Positions 53,907 to 64,000 of a stretch of DNA of 64,000 bases are shown piece after piece (the first letter of the stretch is position 1; every line of letters begins with the position of its first letter). Under the pieces are notes generated by a model. It had not been told where the DNA came from. It ran no database searches and saw only the letters and a program-made list of their open reading frames with translations. Position numbers and translations under genes: made by a program. The DNA lies in assembly GCF_965279545.1 (NCBI RefSeq), contig NZ_OZ257250.1, forward strand, positions 4,451,496 to 4,515,495, in the 5' to 3' direction. The stretch comes from Methylibium sp965279545 (lineage in GTDB: Bacteria > Pseudomonadota > Gammaproteobacteria > Burkholderiales > Burkholderiaceae_C).

Positions 53907-55142
53907 ATGTTTCTCCAGCGAGTTTGGATGCGCCCGATGGCGCTGGTTGCCGTGTTGTCCGCCGCAGCCGCCCTGGCGGCCTGCGGCCGGGGGGGCGCTG
54001 CCAACGCACCAGCGAGCCCGCCGTTGCCGGAAGTGGGCGTGCTGACGATCGCGCCGCGCAACGTGGCCTTGCAGAGCGAGTTGCCGGGCCGTGTGTCGGC
54101 CTCGCTGGTCGCCGAAGTGCGACCGCAGGTCGGCGGCATCGTGCTCAGCCGCGACTTCCGCGAGGGCAGCGATGTCCGCAAGGGCCAGACCCTCTACCAG
54201 ATCGACCCGGCTCCCTACCGCGCCGCTCTCGGCAGCGCCCAGGCCGCGCTGGCCAAGGCCCAGGCCAATGGGGCCGCTGCGCAGGCCAAGTCGGACCGCT
54301 ACAAGGAGCTGGTGCAGATCGACGCGGTCAGCAAACAGGCCGCCGACGAGGCCACCGCCGCCGCGCTGCAGGCCGATGCCGACGTGGCCTCGGCCCAGGC
54401 CGCGCTCGAGACGGCGCGCATCAACCTGGCCTACACGCGCATCACCGCACCGATCTCCGGGCGCATCGGCAAGTCCAGCGTCACGCCGGGCGCACTGCTC
54501 ACCGCCAACCAGGCAACCGCGCTGTCCACGGTGCAGCAGCTCGACACGATCTATGTCGATGTCACGCAGTCCAGCTCCGAACTGCTGCGCCTGCGCCGCG
54601 AGATCGCCGCCGGTCGCCTGAAGACCGATACCGCCAACCAGGCGGTGGTGAAGCTCAGGCTCGACGACGGCACGCTCTACCCGCAGACCGGCAAGCTGCA
54701 GTTCTCCGATGTGACGGTGGACGAGCAGACCAACTCGGTCACGCTGCGCGCCACCTTCCCGAACCCCAAGCAGCTGCTGCTGCCCGGGCTCTACGTGCGC
54801 GCCGTGCTGGAAGAGGGCGTGCGCGAGGGGGCGATCCTCGTGCCTCAGAAGGCGGTGGCGCGCGACAACCGCGGCAACGCCATCGCGATGGTGGTCGGTA
54901 GCGACGGCAGGATCGAGCAGCGGGCGGTGAACGTGCCGCGCACCGTGGGAGGGGACTGGCTGGTCGACGGCGGCCTGAAGCCGGGCGAGCAGGTGGTGGT
55001 CGAAGGCCTGCAGCGGGCGCGGCCGGGTGCACAAGTCAAGGCGGCCGACATGGCGGCCAGTGCGGCGGCCGCACCGGCGGGCGCGGCTTCGGTGCCTGCT
55101 GCCGCGTCGGGCGCTGCGGCGTCGTCGGCCGGCAAGTCCTGA
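53907..55142 (+). CDS. RND efflux periplasmic adaptor (AcrA/MexA-type lipoprotein)
   Basis: 411 residues; ATG 53907 has GAGG about eight bases upstream, and an ATG seven codons later is also possible. Signal peptide with lipobox AALAAC, then EVRPQVGGIVLSRDFREGSDVRKGQ (lipoyl-type half), a coiled-coil hairpin of ~90 residues (AQAALAKAQANGAAAQAKSDR ... AQAALETARINLAYTRI) and beta-barrel GKLQFSDVTVDEQTNSVTLRATFPNP. The adaptor bridges the inner-membrane pump and the outer-membrane channel. Ala-rich tail. The pump gene follows after 23 bp. Confidence 0.93.
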   Translation: MFLQRVWMRPMALVAVLSAAAALAACGRGGAANAPASPPLPEVGVLTIAPRNVALQSELPGRVSASLVAEVRPQVGGIVLSRDFREGSDVRKGQTLYQIDPAPYRAALGSAQAALAKAQANGAAAQAKSDRYKELVQIDAVSKQAADEATAAALQADADVASAQAALETARINLAYTRITAPISGRIGKSSVTPGALLTANQATALSTVQQLDTIYVDVTQSSSELLRLRREIAAGRLKTDTANQAVVKLRLDDGTLYPQTGKLQFSDVTVDEQTNSVTLRATFPNPKQLLLPGLYVRAVLEEGVREGAILVPQKAVARDNRGNAIAMVVGSDGRIEQRAVNVPRTVGGDWLVDGGLKPGEQVVVEGLQRARPGAQVKAADMAASAAAAPAGAASVPAAASGAAASSAGKS

Positions 55143-55165
55143 GCGCGGGCGCAGGGGAGCACACC

Positions 55166-58315
<3,150 letters not shown>

Positions 58316-58316
58316 C

Positions 58317-59777
58317 ATGAAGCGATCATCGATTGTCTCGCGCGGCCGCCTGACGCTGCTGGCCTGCGCGGCCCTGGCGGGCTGCATGAACCTCGCGCCG
58401 TCGTACGAGCGGCCGGCCGCACCGGTCGCGACCGAGTGGCCGCAAGGCGCGGCCTATGGCGACGCGGCCCCTGCCGCGGGCGTCGCCGCGGCCGATCCGG
58501 GCTGGCGCGACGTCTTCGTCGATGTGCAGCTGCGGCGCGTGATCGAACTGGCGCTGCAGAACAACCGCAACCTGCGCGTCGCGGCGCTGAACATCGAGAC
58601 GGCGCGTGCGCAGTACCAGATCCAGCGGGCCGACCTGTTCCCGACCGTCGCGGCCAGCGGCGAGGCCGTGCACCAGCGCACGCCCGCCGACCTGAGCCAG
58701 ACGGGGCGTGCGCTCACGAGCCACAGCTACAGCGCCGGTATCGGTTTCTCGACCTACGAGCTCGACCTGTTCGGTCGCGTGCGCAACCTCAACGAGCAGG
58801 CGCTGCAGCAGTTCTTCGCGACCGAGGAGGCGCGCCGCAGCACGCAGATCAGCCTGGTGGCCGAAGTGGCCAGCGTCTATCTCACGGCGGCCGCCGACGG
58901 TGACCTGCTGCAGCTGGCGCGCGACACGCTGGAGAGCCAGGAGTCGTCATACAAGCTGGCGCAGCGCAGCCACGAACTCGGCGTGGCCTCGGCGCTCGAC
59001 CTGCGGCAGGCCCAGACCAGCGTCGAAGTCGCGCGCGGCGACGTCGCCCGCTACACGCGCGCGCTGGCGCAGGACTTCAATGCCCTGGGCCTGTTGGTCG
59101 GTGCGCCGCTGCCCGCCGAGCTGCACCCGGGTGGCGCGCAGGCCCAGGACCTGAAGTGGATCGACCGGCTTGCCGAACTGCCGGCCGGGCTGCCCTCCGA
59201 GGTGCTGCAGCGCCGCCCCGACGTGCTGCAGGCCGAGCGCCAGCTGCAGGCCGCCAACGCGACCATCGGCGCGGCGCGGGCAGCCTTCTTCCCGCGCATC
59301 TCGCTGACGGCCTCGGCCGGTGTGGCGAGCAGTTCGCTGTCCGACCTGTTCCAGGGCAGTGCGCGCAGCTGGAGTTTCGTGCCGCAGCTGAGCCTGCCGA
59401 TCTTCGATGCCGGGCGCAACCGGGCCAACCTCGACGTGTCGAAGACCCAGCGCGACATCGCGCTGGCGCAGTACGAGCTGGCCATCCAGTCGGCCTTCCG
59501 CGAAGTGGCCGACGCACTGGCCGCGCGCGGCACCTTCGACGATCAACTCGGCGCGCAGCAGGCGCTCGTCGACGCGACGGGCGAGACCTACCGCCTGTCG
59601 CAGGCGCGCTACCGCAGCGGCGTGGACAGCTACCTCGCGGTGCTGGACGCGCAGCGCTCGCTGTACGCGGCGCAGCAGTCGCTGATCACGCTGCGGCTGT
59701 CGCGCAGCGCGAACCTCGTGACGCTGTACAAGGTGCTCGGCGGCGGCTGGCAGCGCGTCGACGCGAACAATGGCTGA
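58317..59777 (+). CDS. RND outer membrane channel lipoprotein (OprM/NodT family)
   Basis: 486 residues; ATG 58317 starts one base after the pump stop. Lipobox LAALAGC, then MNLAPSYERP as in NodT-family channels. Two OEP repeats with long helices, the second beginning LNVEA-like (QLQAANATIGAARAAFFPRISLTASAG) and ending RYRSGVDSYLAVLDAQRSLYAAQQ. Trimeric channel through outer membrane and periplasm. The tetR start overlaps its last bases by 8 bp. Confidence 0.95.
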   Translation: MKRSSIVSRGRLTLLACAALAGCMNLAPSYERPAAPVATEWPQGAAYGDAAPAAGVAAADPGWRDVFVDVQLRRVIELALQNNRNLRVAALNIETARAQYQIQRADLFPTVAASGEAVHQRTPADLSQTGRALTSHSYSAGIGFSTYELDLFGRVRNLNEQALQQFFATEEARRSTQISLVAEVASVYLTAAADGDLLQLARDTLESQESSYKLAQRSHELGVASALDLRQAQTSVEVARGDVARYTRALAQDFNALGLLVGAPLPAELHPGGAQAQDLKWIDRLAELPAGLPSEVLQRRPDVLQAERQLQAANATIGAARAAFFPRISLTASAGVASSSLSDLFQGSARSWSFVPQLSLPIFDAGRNRANLDVSKTQRDIALAQYELAIQSAFREVADALAARGTFDDQLGAQQALVDATGETYRLSQARYRSGVDSYLAVLDAQRSLYAAQQSLITLRLSRSANLVTLYKVLGGGWQRVDANNG

Positions 59778-60411
59778 GGCCGGACCGGGGCCAACAGGAG
59801 CGGCGATGGCGCGTTGCAGCGGGGTCGAGGGCGAGGAGCTCGCGCATGCCGAGGTGCGGCGCCGGCAGATCCTCGACGCTGCGGTCGCGGTGTTCCGCCG
59901 CCGCGGTTTCCATGCCGCGAGCATGGCCGAGATCGCGAAGACCTTCGGCATGAGCGCGGGCCACATCTACAACTACTTCGACAGCAAGGAAGCGATCATC
60001 GAGGCCATCGTCGCGCGCGACATCGACGAGTTCCTCGCATTGACCGCGCAGATGCAGGGTGAGGCGGACCTGCGGCGCGGGATGGTGGAGCGTGTCGACG
60101 AAGGGGCGAACCGCCGGCTCGACCACGAGCACGCGTCGCTGCAGCTGGAGATCGTGGCCGAGGCTTCGCGCAACCCCAAGATCGCCGACCTGGTGCGGCG
60201 TGCCGATGCCACCGTGCGCCAGCGGCTCGTCGAGCTGGTGCGGGCCGCTGCGTGTGGGCCGGTCGACGAGGCCGAGCTGGCGGCGCGTGCCGAGCTGCTG
60301 CTGTCGCTGTTCGAGGGACTGATGATCCGCACGCTGCGCCATCCGCAGATCGATCGGCCGGCGCTCACGCGCGGGCTGCGCGACATGGTGCGCCACCTGA
60401 TCGGCGCGTGA
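59770..60411 (+). CDS. TetR/AcrR-family regulator of the RND pump
   Basis: 213 residues. DNA-binding part at ~28-75: RRRQILDAAVAVFRRRGFHAASM, then AEIAKTFGMSAGHIYNYFDSKEAII; the GHIYNYF variant is common among RND-linked members. The ligand-binding C-terminal domain is helical. ATG 59770 overlaps the channel gene; ATG at residue 13 (59806) is an alternative and would leave a 28-bp gap. Probably represses the operon via the palindrome at 53827 until a pump substrate binds. Confidence 0.92.
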   Translation: MAEAGPGPTGAAMARCSGVEGEELAHAEVRRRQILDAAVAVFRRRGFHAASMAEIAKTFGMSAGHIYNYFDSKEAIIEAIVARDIDEFLALTAQMQGEADLRRGMVERVDEGANRRLDHEHASLQLEIVAEASRNPKIADLVRRADATVRQRLVELVRAAACGPVDEAELAARAELLLSLFEGLMIRTLRHPQIDRPALTRGLRDMVRHLIGA

Positions 60412-60417
60412 CGCACG

Positions 60418-60454
60418 ACGGCATTCAATCCGATGCGTTCGATTGCAATGCCGT
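60418..60454. terminator. Bidirectional terminator-like hairpin between tetR and the anti-sigma gene
   Basis: ACGGCATTCAATC (60418-60430) pairs with GATTGCAATGCCGT (60441-60454), leaving a single-base bulge and a 10-nt loop. It fills nearly the whole 44-bp gap between two convergent gene ends. No long T-run. Part of this sequence recurs at 7806-7830. Confidence 0.6.
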
Positions 60455-60455
60455 A

Positions 60456-60665
60456 TCAGTGGTCGGCGTCGCGCTCGGCGTAGGCGCGCCACTTGCCCAT
60501 CGCGCGGCTCATCAGCTTGACCTGCCGGTCGAAGACCGGACAGGCCTTGCAGACGGCCAGGTGCAGGCGCAAGGCGATGCGGTCCGCCAGCGGGAGCTGG
60601 CGATCCAGGCGGGACGTCAGAAGCAGCGAGGCTTCCCGGCAGGTGCGGCGAAGGAACATCGTCAT
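60456..60665 (-). CDS. Small zinc-finger anti-sigma factor
   Basis: 69 residues. The HxxxCxxC zinc motif is HLAVCKAC (His35, Cys39, Cys42) with Cys9 as a possible fourth ligand, as in ZAS-type anti-sigma factors; there is no membrane segment, so it is cytoplasmic. The start (60665) overlaps the sigma-factor stop by one base (TGATG), so the two are translated together. It probably holds the ECF sigma inactive until metal or thiol stress releases it. Confidence 0.82.
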   Translation of the reverse strand: MTMFLRRTCREASLLLTSRLDRQLPLADRIALRLHLAVCKACPVFDRQVKLMSRAMGKWRAYAERDADH

Positions 60666-61264
60666 CAGCGCTTGGAACGGGTCGGGGTCGGGGTCGAGGG
60701 CGTGGCGAGGGCTGCGCCGCCGAACCAGTTGAGCTGCAGGCATTCGCGCAATCTCAACCGGGCCCGGTGCAACATGACCCACAGGTTCGTCGGCGTGACC
60801 GACAGTTCCTTACAGATCTCGTCAGTTTCGAGCTCCAGCCATTCGCGCATCAGGAACACGCGGCCCAGTTGGTTGGGCAGCTTCTCGACGCAGGCGTCGA
60901 GCACCTTGATGAACTGGCCTTGCCCGACCACCGCCTGCGGGTCGCCCCATTCGGCCGGCGTCTCGCGGAAATGGCCGGTCTCGTCGAACAGCTGGTCTTC
61001 GAGCGGGGCGCCGTCGTCTTCATCGCCCGTCATCGAGCATTCGCGCGAGTGCCTGCGCACCTGATCGACCAGCTTGTGCTTCAGGATGCCGATCAGCCAG
61101 GTCTTGGGCGCAGCGCGGCCGGCAAAGGCCTCCGGCTTCTCGAGCGCGGCCAGCATCGTTTCGGACACCGCATCCTCGGCCCACGCCGGATTGCGCAGCT
61201 GCAGCTGGGCGTAGCGCAGCAACTGCGGGCGCAAGGTCTCGAGCAGGGCGGACACATCGGTCAT
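60665..61264 (-). CDS. ECF-type sigma factor
   Basis: 199 residues from ATG 61264. Region 2 is in LLRYAQLQLRNPAWAEDAVSETMLAAL and KTWLIGILKHKLVDQVRR; region 4 is in LPNQLGRVFLMREWLELETDEICKELSV, followed by TPTNLWVMLHRARLRL. The acidic linker (ECSMTGDEDDGAPLEDQL) is characteristic of this subgroup. It is divergent from the bufferin operon, sharing a 111-bp region, so autoregulation and control of that operon are likely. From memory, gig clusters in Cupriavidus also have a linked ECF sigma. Confidence 0.9.
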   Translation of the reverse strand: MTDVSALLETLRPQLLRYAQLQLRNPAWAEDAVSETMLAALEKPEAFAGRAAPKTWLIGILKHKLVDQVRRHSRECSMTGDEDDGAPLEDQLFDETGHFRETPAEWGDPQAVVGQGQFIKVLDACVEKLPNQLGRVFLMREWLELETDEICKELSVTPTNLWVMLHRARLRLRECLQLNWFGGAALATPSTPTPTRSKR

Positions 61265-61299
61265 AGGGGGCCGTTTCGATGGCTGGATCAGGGCAGCAG

Positions 61300-61325
61300 T
61301 GTAAGAATCTTCCGGCCCTTGCGAC
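61300..61325 (+). promoter_or_regulatory. Candidate ECF promoter of the bufferin operon
   Basis: TGTAAG (61300-61305) is followed 16 bp later by CGAC (61322-61325), a pattern similar to ECF promoters (TGTAAC-like -35, CGNN -10). It lies ~50 bp before the bufferin start. Assigned by position and pattern only. Confidence 0.35.
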
Positions 61326-61375
61326 ACATGCACGTCGCCTCTGTCGCGGCTCATTCACTCAACCAGGAGCACCGC

Positions 61376-61654
61376 ATGAACCAAAGTCTGATCGCATCGT
61401 CCGCCCTCGCTTCCATCCTGGCGCTCGGCCTGATCGGTCCCGCCGCCGCCCAGGACTCGGGCAAGGAGAAGTGCTACGGCATCGCCAAGGCCGGCCAGAA
61501 CGACTGTGCGAACCTGTCTGGCAGCCACTCCTGCGCCGGTCAGGCGAAGGCGGAGGATGCAGCCGAATGGAAGTACGTCGCCAAGGGCACCTGCAAGGCG
61601 GCTGGCGGTCTGTCCGTCGCTGAAGCCAAGGCCAAGATGGCCCAGAAGAAGTAA
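61376..61654 (+). CDS. bufA1: Bufferin precursor peptide (DUF2282, BufA1/GigP-like)
   Basis: 92 residues; GGAG lies six bases before the ATG. Signal peptide of ~25 residues (ASSALASILALGLIGPAAAQ). The mature peptide has four cysteines: Cys33 (EKCYG), Cys44 (NDCAN), Cys53 (SHSCAG) and Cys73 (KGTC), the DUF2282 pattern. Bufferins are secreted RiPP precursors whose cysteines are modified by the DUF692 enzyme to bind copper; the same family is the gig gene product of Cupriavidus induced by gold. The next genes are the enzyme and its partner. Confidence 0.9.
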   Translation: MNQSLIASSALASILALGLIGPAAAQDSGKEKCYGIAKAGQNDCANLSGSHSCAGQAKAEDAAEWKYVAKGTCKAAGGLSVAEAKAKMAQKK

Positions 61655-61686
61655 GCCGGGCAGGTGCGTCGGGCCGCCGTCCCGCC

Positions 61687-62589
61687 ATGGACTCGTTCGC
61701 TCCGCCGGGTGGCGTCGGCATCGGCCTGCGCCAGCCCCACTACCGCGAGTGGGCCGAGCGCCGGCCGGCGCTCGGCTTCGTCGAGGTCCACTCCGAGAAT
61801 TTCTTTGCCGAAGGCGGGGCCGCACTGGCCGTGCTGACCGGTGTGCGCGAGACGCACGCCGTCAGCCTGCACGGCGTCGGCCTCGCGCTCGGTTCTGCCG
61901 CCGGCATCGATGCCTGGCATCTCGAACGCCTGGCCCAGCTGGTCGATCGCATCGAGCCGGTGCGCGTGTCGGACCATGCCTGCTTTGCGCGCGCCCGCCT
62001 GCCGGGCGCGGCGGCCGATGCGGCGGTGCTGCATGCCGCCGACCTGCTGCCGATCGCCTTCACCCGTGCATCGCTCGACATCCTGTGCGCGAACGTGCAG
62101 CGGGTGCAGGAGCGCTTGCGCCGTGCCGTCCTGGTCGAGAACCTCTCGGCCTACCTGTCCTTCGACGATGCCGGACAGATGCCCGAGGTCGAGTTCCTGG
62201 TGGCATTGGCACGCCGCACCGGTTGCCGGCTGCTGCTCGACGTCAACAACCTGGTTGTCAACGCCCTGAACGCACAGCGCGACGATGCGCAGGCCGGCGA
62301 CCCGGTGACAGCCGCCTGTGCCTTCATCGATGCGCTGCCGGCCGAAGCGGTCGGCGAGATGCACCTGGCCGGCTATTGCGACACCGGCTCGCTGGTCATC
62401 GACGACCACGGCAGCCGTGTCCACGCGCCGGTGTGGGCGGTCTACCGCCACGCCGTCGCGCGCCTGGGTGCGGTGCCGACGCTGATCGAATGGGACACCG
62501 ACATTCCCGCTCTCGACGTGCTGCTGGACGAGGCCGCCAGTGCGGCAGGTTGCCAGCGCGAGGCACGGTCGCACCGGAGCGCGGCATGA
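61687..62589 (+). CDS. bufB: DUF692 multinuclear non-haem iron oxidative enzyme (MNIO; BufB/GigA-like)
   Basis: 300 residues. GIGLRQPHYREWAER and FVEVHSENFF at the N-terminus, SLHGVGLALGSA, RVSDHACFA, LVENLSAYLSF, LLLDVNNLVVNA, EMHLAGYCDTGSLVIDDH and LIEWDTDIPAL supply the His/Asp/Glu/Asn ligands of the iron centre in a TIM barrel. The family includes MbnB and TglH, which oxidise cysteine residues of peptides. The bufferin peptide is the expected substrate. The stop lies in ATGA at 62586-62589, the left edge of a repeat pair. Confidence 0.92.
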   Translation: MDSFAPPGGVGIGLRQPHYREWAERRPALGFVEVHSENFFAEGGAALAVLTGVRETHAVSLHGVGLALGSAAGIDAWHLERLAQLVDRIEPVRVSDHACFARARLPGAAADAAVLHAADLLPIAFTRASLDILCANVQRVQERLRRAVLVENLSAYLSFDDAGQMPEVEFLVALARRTGCRLLLDVNNLVVNALNAQRDDAQAGDPVTAACAFIDALPAEAVGEMHLAGYCDTGSLVIDDHGSRVHAPVWAVYRHAVARLGAVPTLIEWDTDIPALDVLLDEAASAAGCQREARSHRSAA

Positions 62590-62761
62590 GCACGCCGGGC
62601 CGCCCCCAAGTGCGAAGGCCCCCGCTCGGCGGGATCGCACGAAGTGCGCAGGGTGCCCCAATGAGCACGCCGGGCCGTCAAGGGCCACGGAGGGGCCCCT
62701 TCGTGGCCCTCTGCGAAGGCTCCCGCTCGGCGGGACCGCACGAAGTGCGCAGGGTGTGCCC
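62586..62761 (+). repeat. Two tandem junction-repeat units between bufB and bufC
   Basis: Unit 1 is 62586-62660 (75 bp), unit 2 is 62661-62761 (101 bp). Each begins ATGAGCACGCCGGGCCG, and the sequence after unit 2 is again ATGA, the start of bufC. Both units end with CGCACGAAGTGCGCAGGGTG plus 4-6 bases. Unit 2 has an extra near-palindrome, AGGGCCACGGAGGGGCCCCT, that unit 1 lacks. A third unit is at 36220-36311. Confidence 0.8.
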
Positions 62762-63583
62762 ATGAATCTGGCCGTCGACGCCGAAGCGCTGCGCCAGAGC
62801 GCGCTGCTGGCGGCGCTGCTCGGTGCCGAGCCGGGGCCGCATGCCCGGCTGGCCGAGCGGGGGGCGCGCCGGCATCGCGGTCTCGGTGCCTATCGCGCCA
62901 ACGCCGCGTCGATTGCCGAGCGTGCGCTGGTCGCGGCTTACCCGACGCTGTGCGCGCTGATCGGTGCGGAAGACTTCGCCCGGCTGGCGCGCGCCCTGTG
63001 GCAGCAAGCGCCGCCGCAGCGTGGCGATCTGGCGCACTGGGGGCACGACCTGCCCGCGTTCATCGAGACGCAGCGCGACTTCGACGAATGGCCCTATCTG
63101 GCGGATTGCGCGCGCCTCGATGCCGCGATCCGGCGCTGCGAGAGCGCGGCGGACGCGCAGCTCGAGCGCGACACGCTGGCCTGGCTGGCCGAGCACCCGT
63201 CCGATGTGCTGCGGCTGCGGCTGCTGCCCTCGGTGCAACTGCTGGCAAGCGCCTGGCCGATCGCGATGCTGCATGTGGCCCACCAGCGCGAGGATGACGG
63301 AGGCTTCGCCGAGGTCCGCGCCGCGCTCGCGGCGCGGCGCGCCGAGTCGGTGGTGGTCGCGCGCAGCGGATGGCGGGCCGACGTGGCCGTGATCGACGCC
63401 CCGATGTTCGCGTGGATGCAGGCTCTGCAGGCTCGCTGCTCGCTCGCCGAAGCCCTGCAAGCCGCCGGCGGCGGGTTCGAATTCAACGCCTGGCTGGTCC
63501 AGGCCCTGCAACGAGGCTGGCTGTGGAAGGCCGAACTCATCCCCGCTCCCGAGGAGAAAGAACATGACCCCGACCTGGCTTGA
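62762..63583 (+). CDS. bufC: DUF2063 protein (BufC/GigB-like partner of DUF692)
   Basis: 273 residues from ATG 62762. Upstream in-frame ATGs are in bufB or in the repeat and are not believed. N-terminal ~95 residues form the DUF2063 helical domain (GLGAYRANAASIAERALVAAYPTLCALIG), and the C-terminal half is a second domain as in HvfC-type proteins. It binds the MNIO enzyme and presents the precursor peptide. Its last 20 bases overlap the doxX-like gene. Confidence 0.88.
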   Translation: MNLAVDAEALRQSALLAALLGAEPGPHARLAERGARRHRGLGAYRANAASIAERALVAAYPTLCALIGAEDFARLARALWQQAPPQRGDLAHWGHDLPAFIETQRDFDEWPYLADCARLDAAIRRCESAADAQLERDTLAWLAEHPSDVLRLRLLPSVQLLASAWPIAMLHVAHQREDDGGFAEVRAALAARRAESVVVARSGWRADVAVIDAPMFAWMQALQARCSLAEALQAAGGGFEFNAWLVQALQRGWLWKAELIPAPEEKEHDPDLA

Positions 63584-64000
63584 GACCCCGCTGGCGCTGT
63601 GCCGCCTGGGCACCCGCGTGCTGGAGTCGCTGCAGCCCGCCGCGCAGCTGGCGGCGCGCCTCTACGTCGGTGCGGCCTTCTTCCGCTCCGGCCTCACCAA
63701 GATCGTCGACTGGGAGACCACGCTCGCGCTGTTCCAGGACGAGTACAAGGTGCCGCTGCTGCCGCCCCACATCGCGGCGGTGATGGGCACCGGCGGCGAG
63801 CTGGTCTTGCCGGTGCTGCTGGTGTTGGGCCTGTTCGGGCGCTTCGGCGCCCTGGGCCTGTCGGTGATGAACGTGGTCGCCGTCCTGAGTCTCGAGGAGA
63901 TCGCGCCGGCTGCCTTGCAGCAGCACGTGTTCTGGGGCAGCCTGCTTGTCGCACTGGCCTTGTGGGGTCCGGGCAAGTGGTCGCTCGATGCGTGGTGGTG
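63564..64000 (+). CDS. DoxX-family membrane protein (GigT-like), 3' end outside window
   Basis: The frame opens at ATG 63564 (GAGGAGAAAG upstream) and stays open to the window edge, about 145 residues. LYVGAAFFRSGLTKIVDWETTLALF is the DoxX start, followed by membrane segments at about 73-92, 95-112 and 121-138. In gig/bufferin operons a DoxX protein is the final gene; its exact role is unclear. The last residues are cut off. Confidence 0.85.
   Translation, partial: MTPTWLETPLALCRLGTRVLESLQPAAQLAARLYVGAAFFRSGLTKIVDWETTLALFQDEYKVPLLPPHIAAVMGTGGELVLPVLLVLGLFGRFGALGLSVMNVVAVLSLEEIAPAALQQHVFWGSLLVALALWGPGKWSLDAWW

Overview
The window is very GC-rich, densely packed chromosomal DNA. Its gene content (fused isobutyryl-CoA mutase IcmF, AcuI, a class II ribonucleotide reductase, DctSR with a TRAP transporter, and a bufferin-type copper/gold operon) and its dispersed palindromic repeats suggest a betaproteobacterium of the Burkholderiales, probably near the Rubrivivax/Methylibium/Leptothrix group. 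That placement is inference; there is no rRNA here to confirm it.

Layout. 1-7.7 kb: acyl-CoA metabolism (3-hydroxyacyl-CoA dehydrogenase, AcuI, an AraC regulator, the B12-dependent IcmF and a cobalamin-binding BtuF-like protein). 7.8-12 kb: a small unknown protein and a three-gene phosphorelay (PAS kinase, lone receiver, receiver-GAF-kinase). 12-16.3 kb: nitroreductase, SirB2-like membrane protein and B12-dependent ribonucleotide reductase NrdJ. 16.3-18 kb: an accessory island with BrnT/BrnA toxin-antitoxin, a protein with a HEPN-like RX6H motif, and the N-terminal stub of a class-1-like integron integrase, which I read as an integron scar. 18-30.2 kb: a hemerythrin-like gene, then an eight-gene leftward operon: di-heme cytochrome c lipoprotein, GMC oxidoreductase, two unrecognised proteins, Dyp-type peroxidase, catalase-like haem protein, caspase-like protease and alpha/beta hydrolase. 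Many of its genes overlap by ATGA. This redox-plus-caspase operon is the best candidate for an undescribed system. 30.3-35.4 kb: a TonB receptor / YfiR-like / hybrid kinase signalling set in the same direction. 35.5-41.5 kb: DctR/DctS divergent from a DctP-DctQ-DctM TRAP transporter.

41.5-50 kb: tRNA-Ala(CGC) with a terminator, a 3-hydroxyisobutyrate dehydrogenase-family gene, a pseudokinase-HDOD protein, an unusual CheW protein with a duplicated soluble sensory module, and an orphan GspE/PilB-type ATPase with four exact 30-residue repeats. 50-53.8 kb: a fused hydantoinase/5-oxoprolinase. 53.8-60.4 kb: an RND tripartite efflux pump with its TetR regulator and a likely operator. 60.4-64 kb: ECF sigma/anti-sigma divergent from a bufferin (gig-type) operon: peptide precursor, DUF692 (MNIO) enzyme, DUF2063 partner and DoxX membrane protein (cut by the window end).

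A second theme is repeat traffic. Four palindromic repeat families are present. Three have become protein-coding: inside IcmF, inside the hydantoinase, and at the C-terminus of the HDOD protein. A fourth sits at gene junctions (dctS-dctR and bufB-bufC), where each unit is bounded by the ATGA stop/start sequence.
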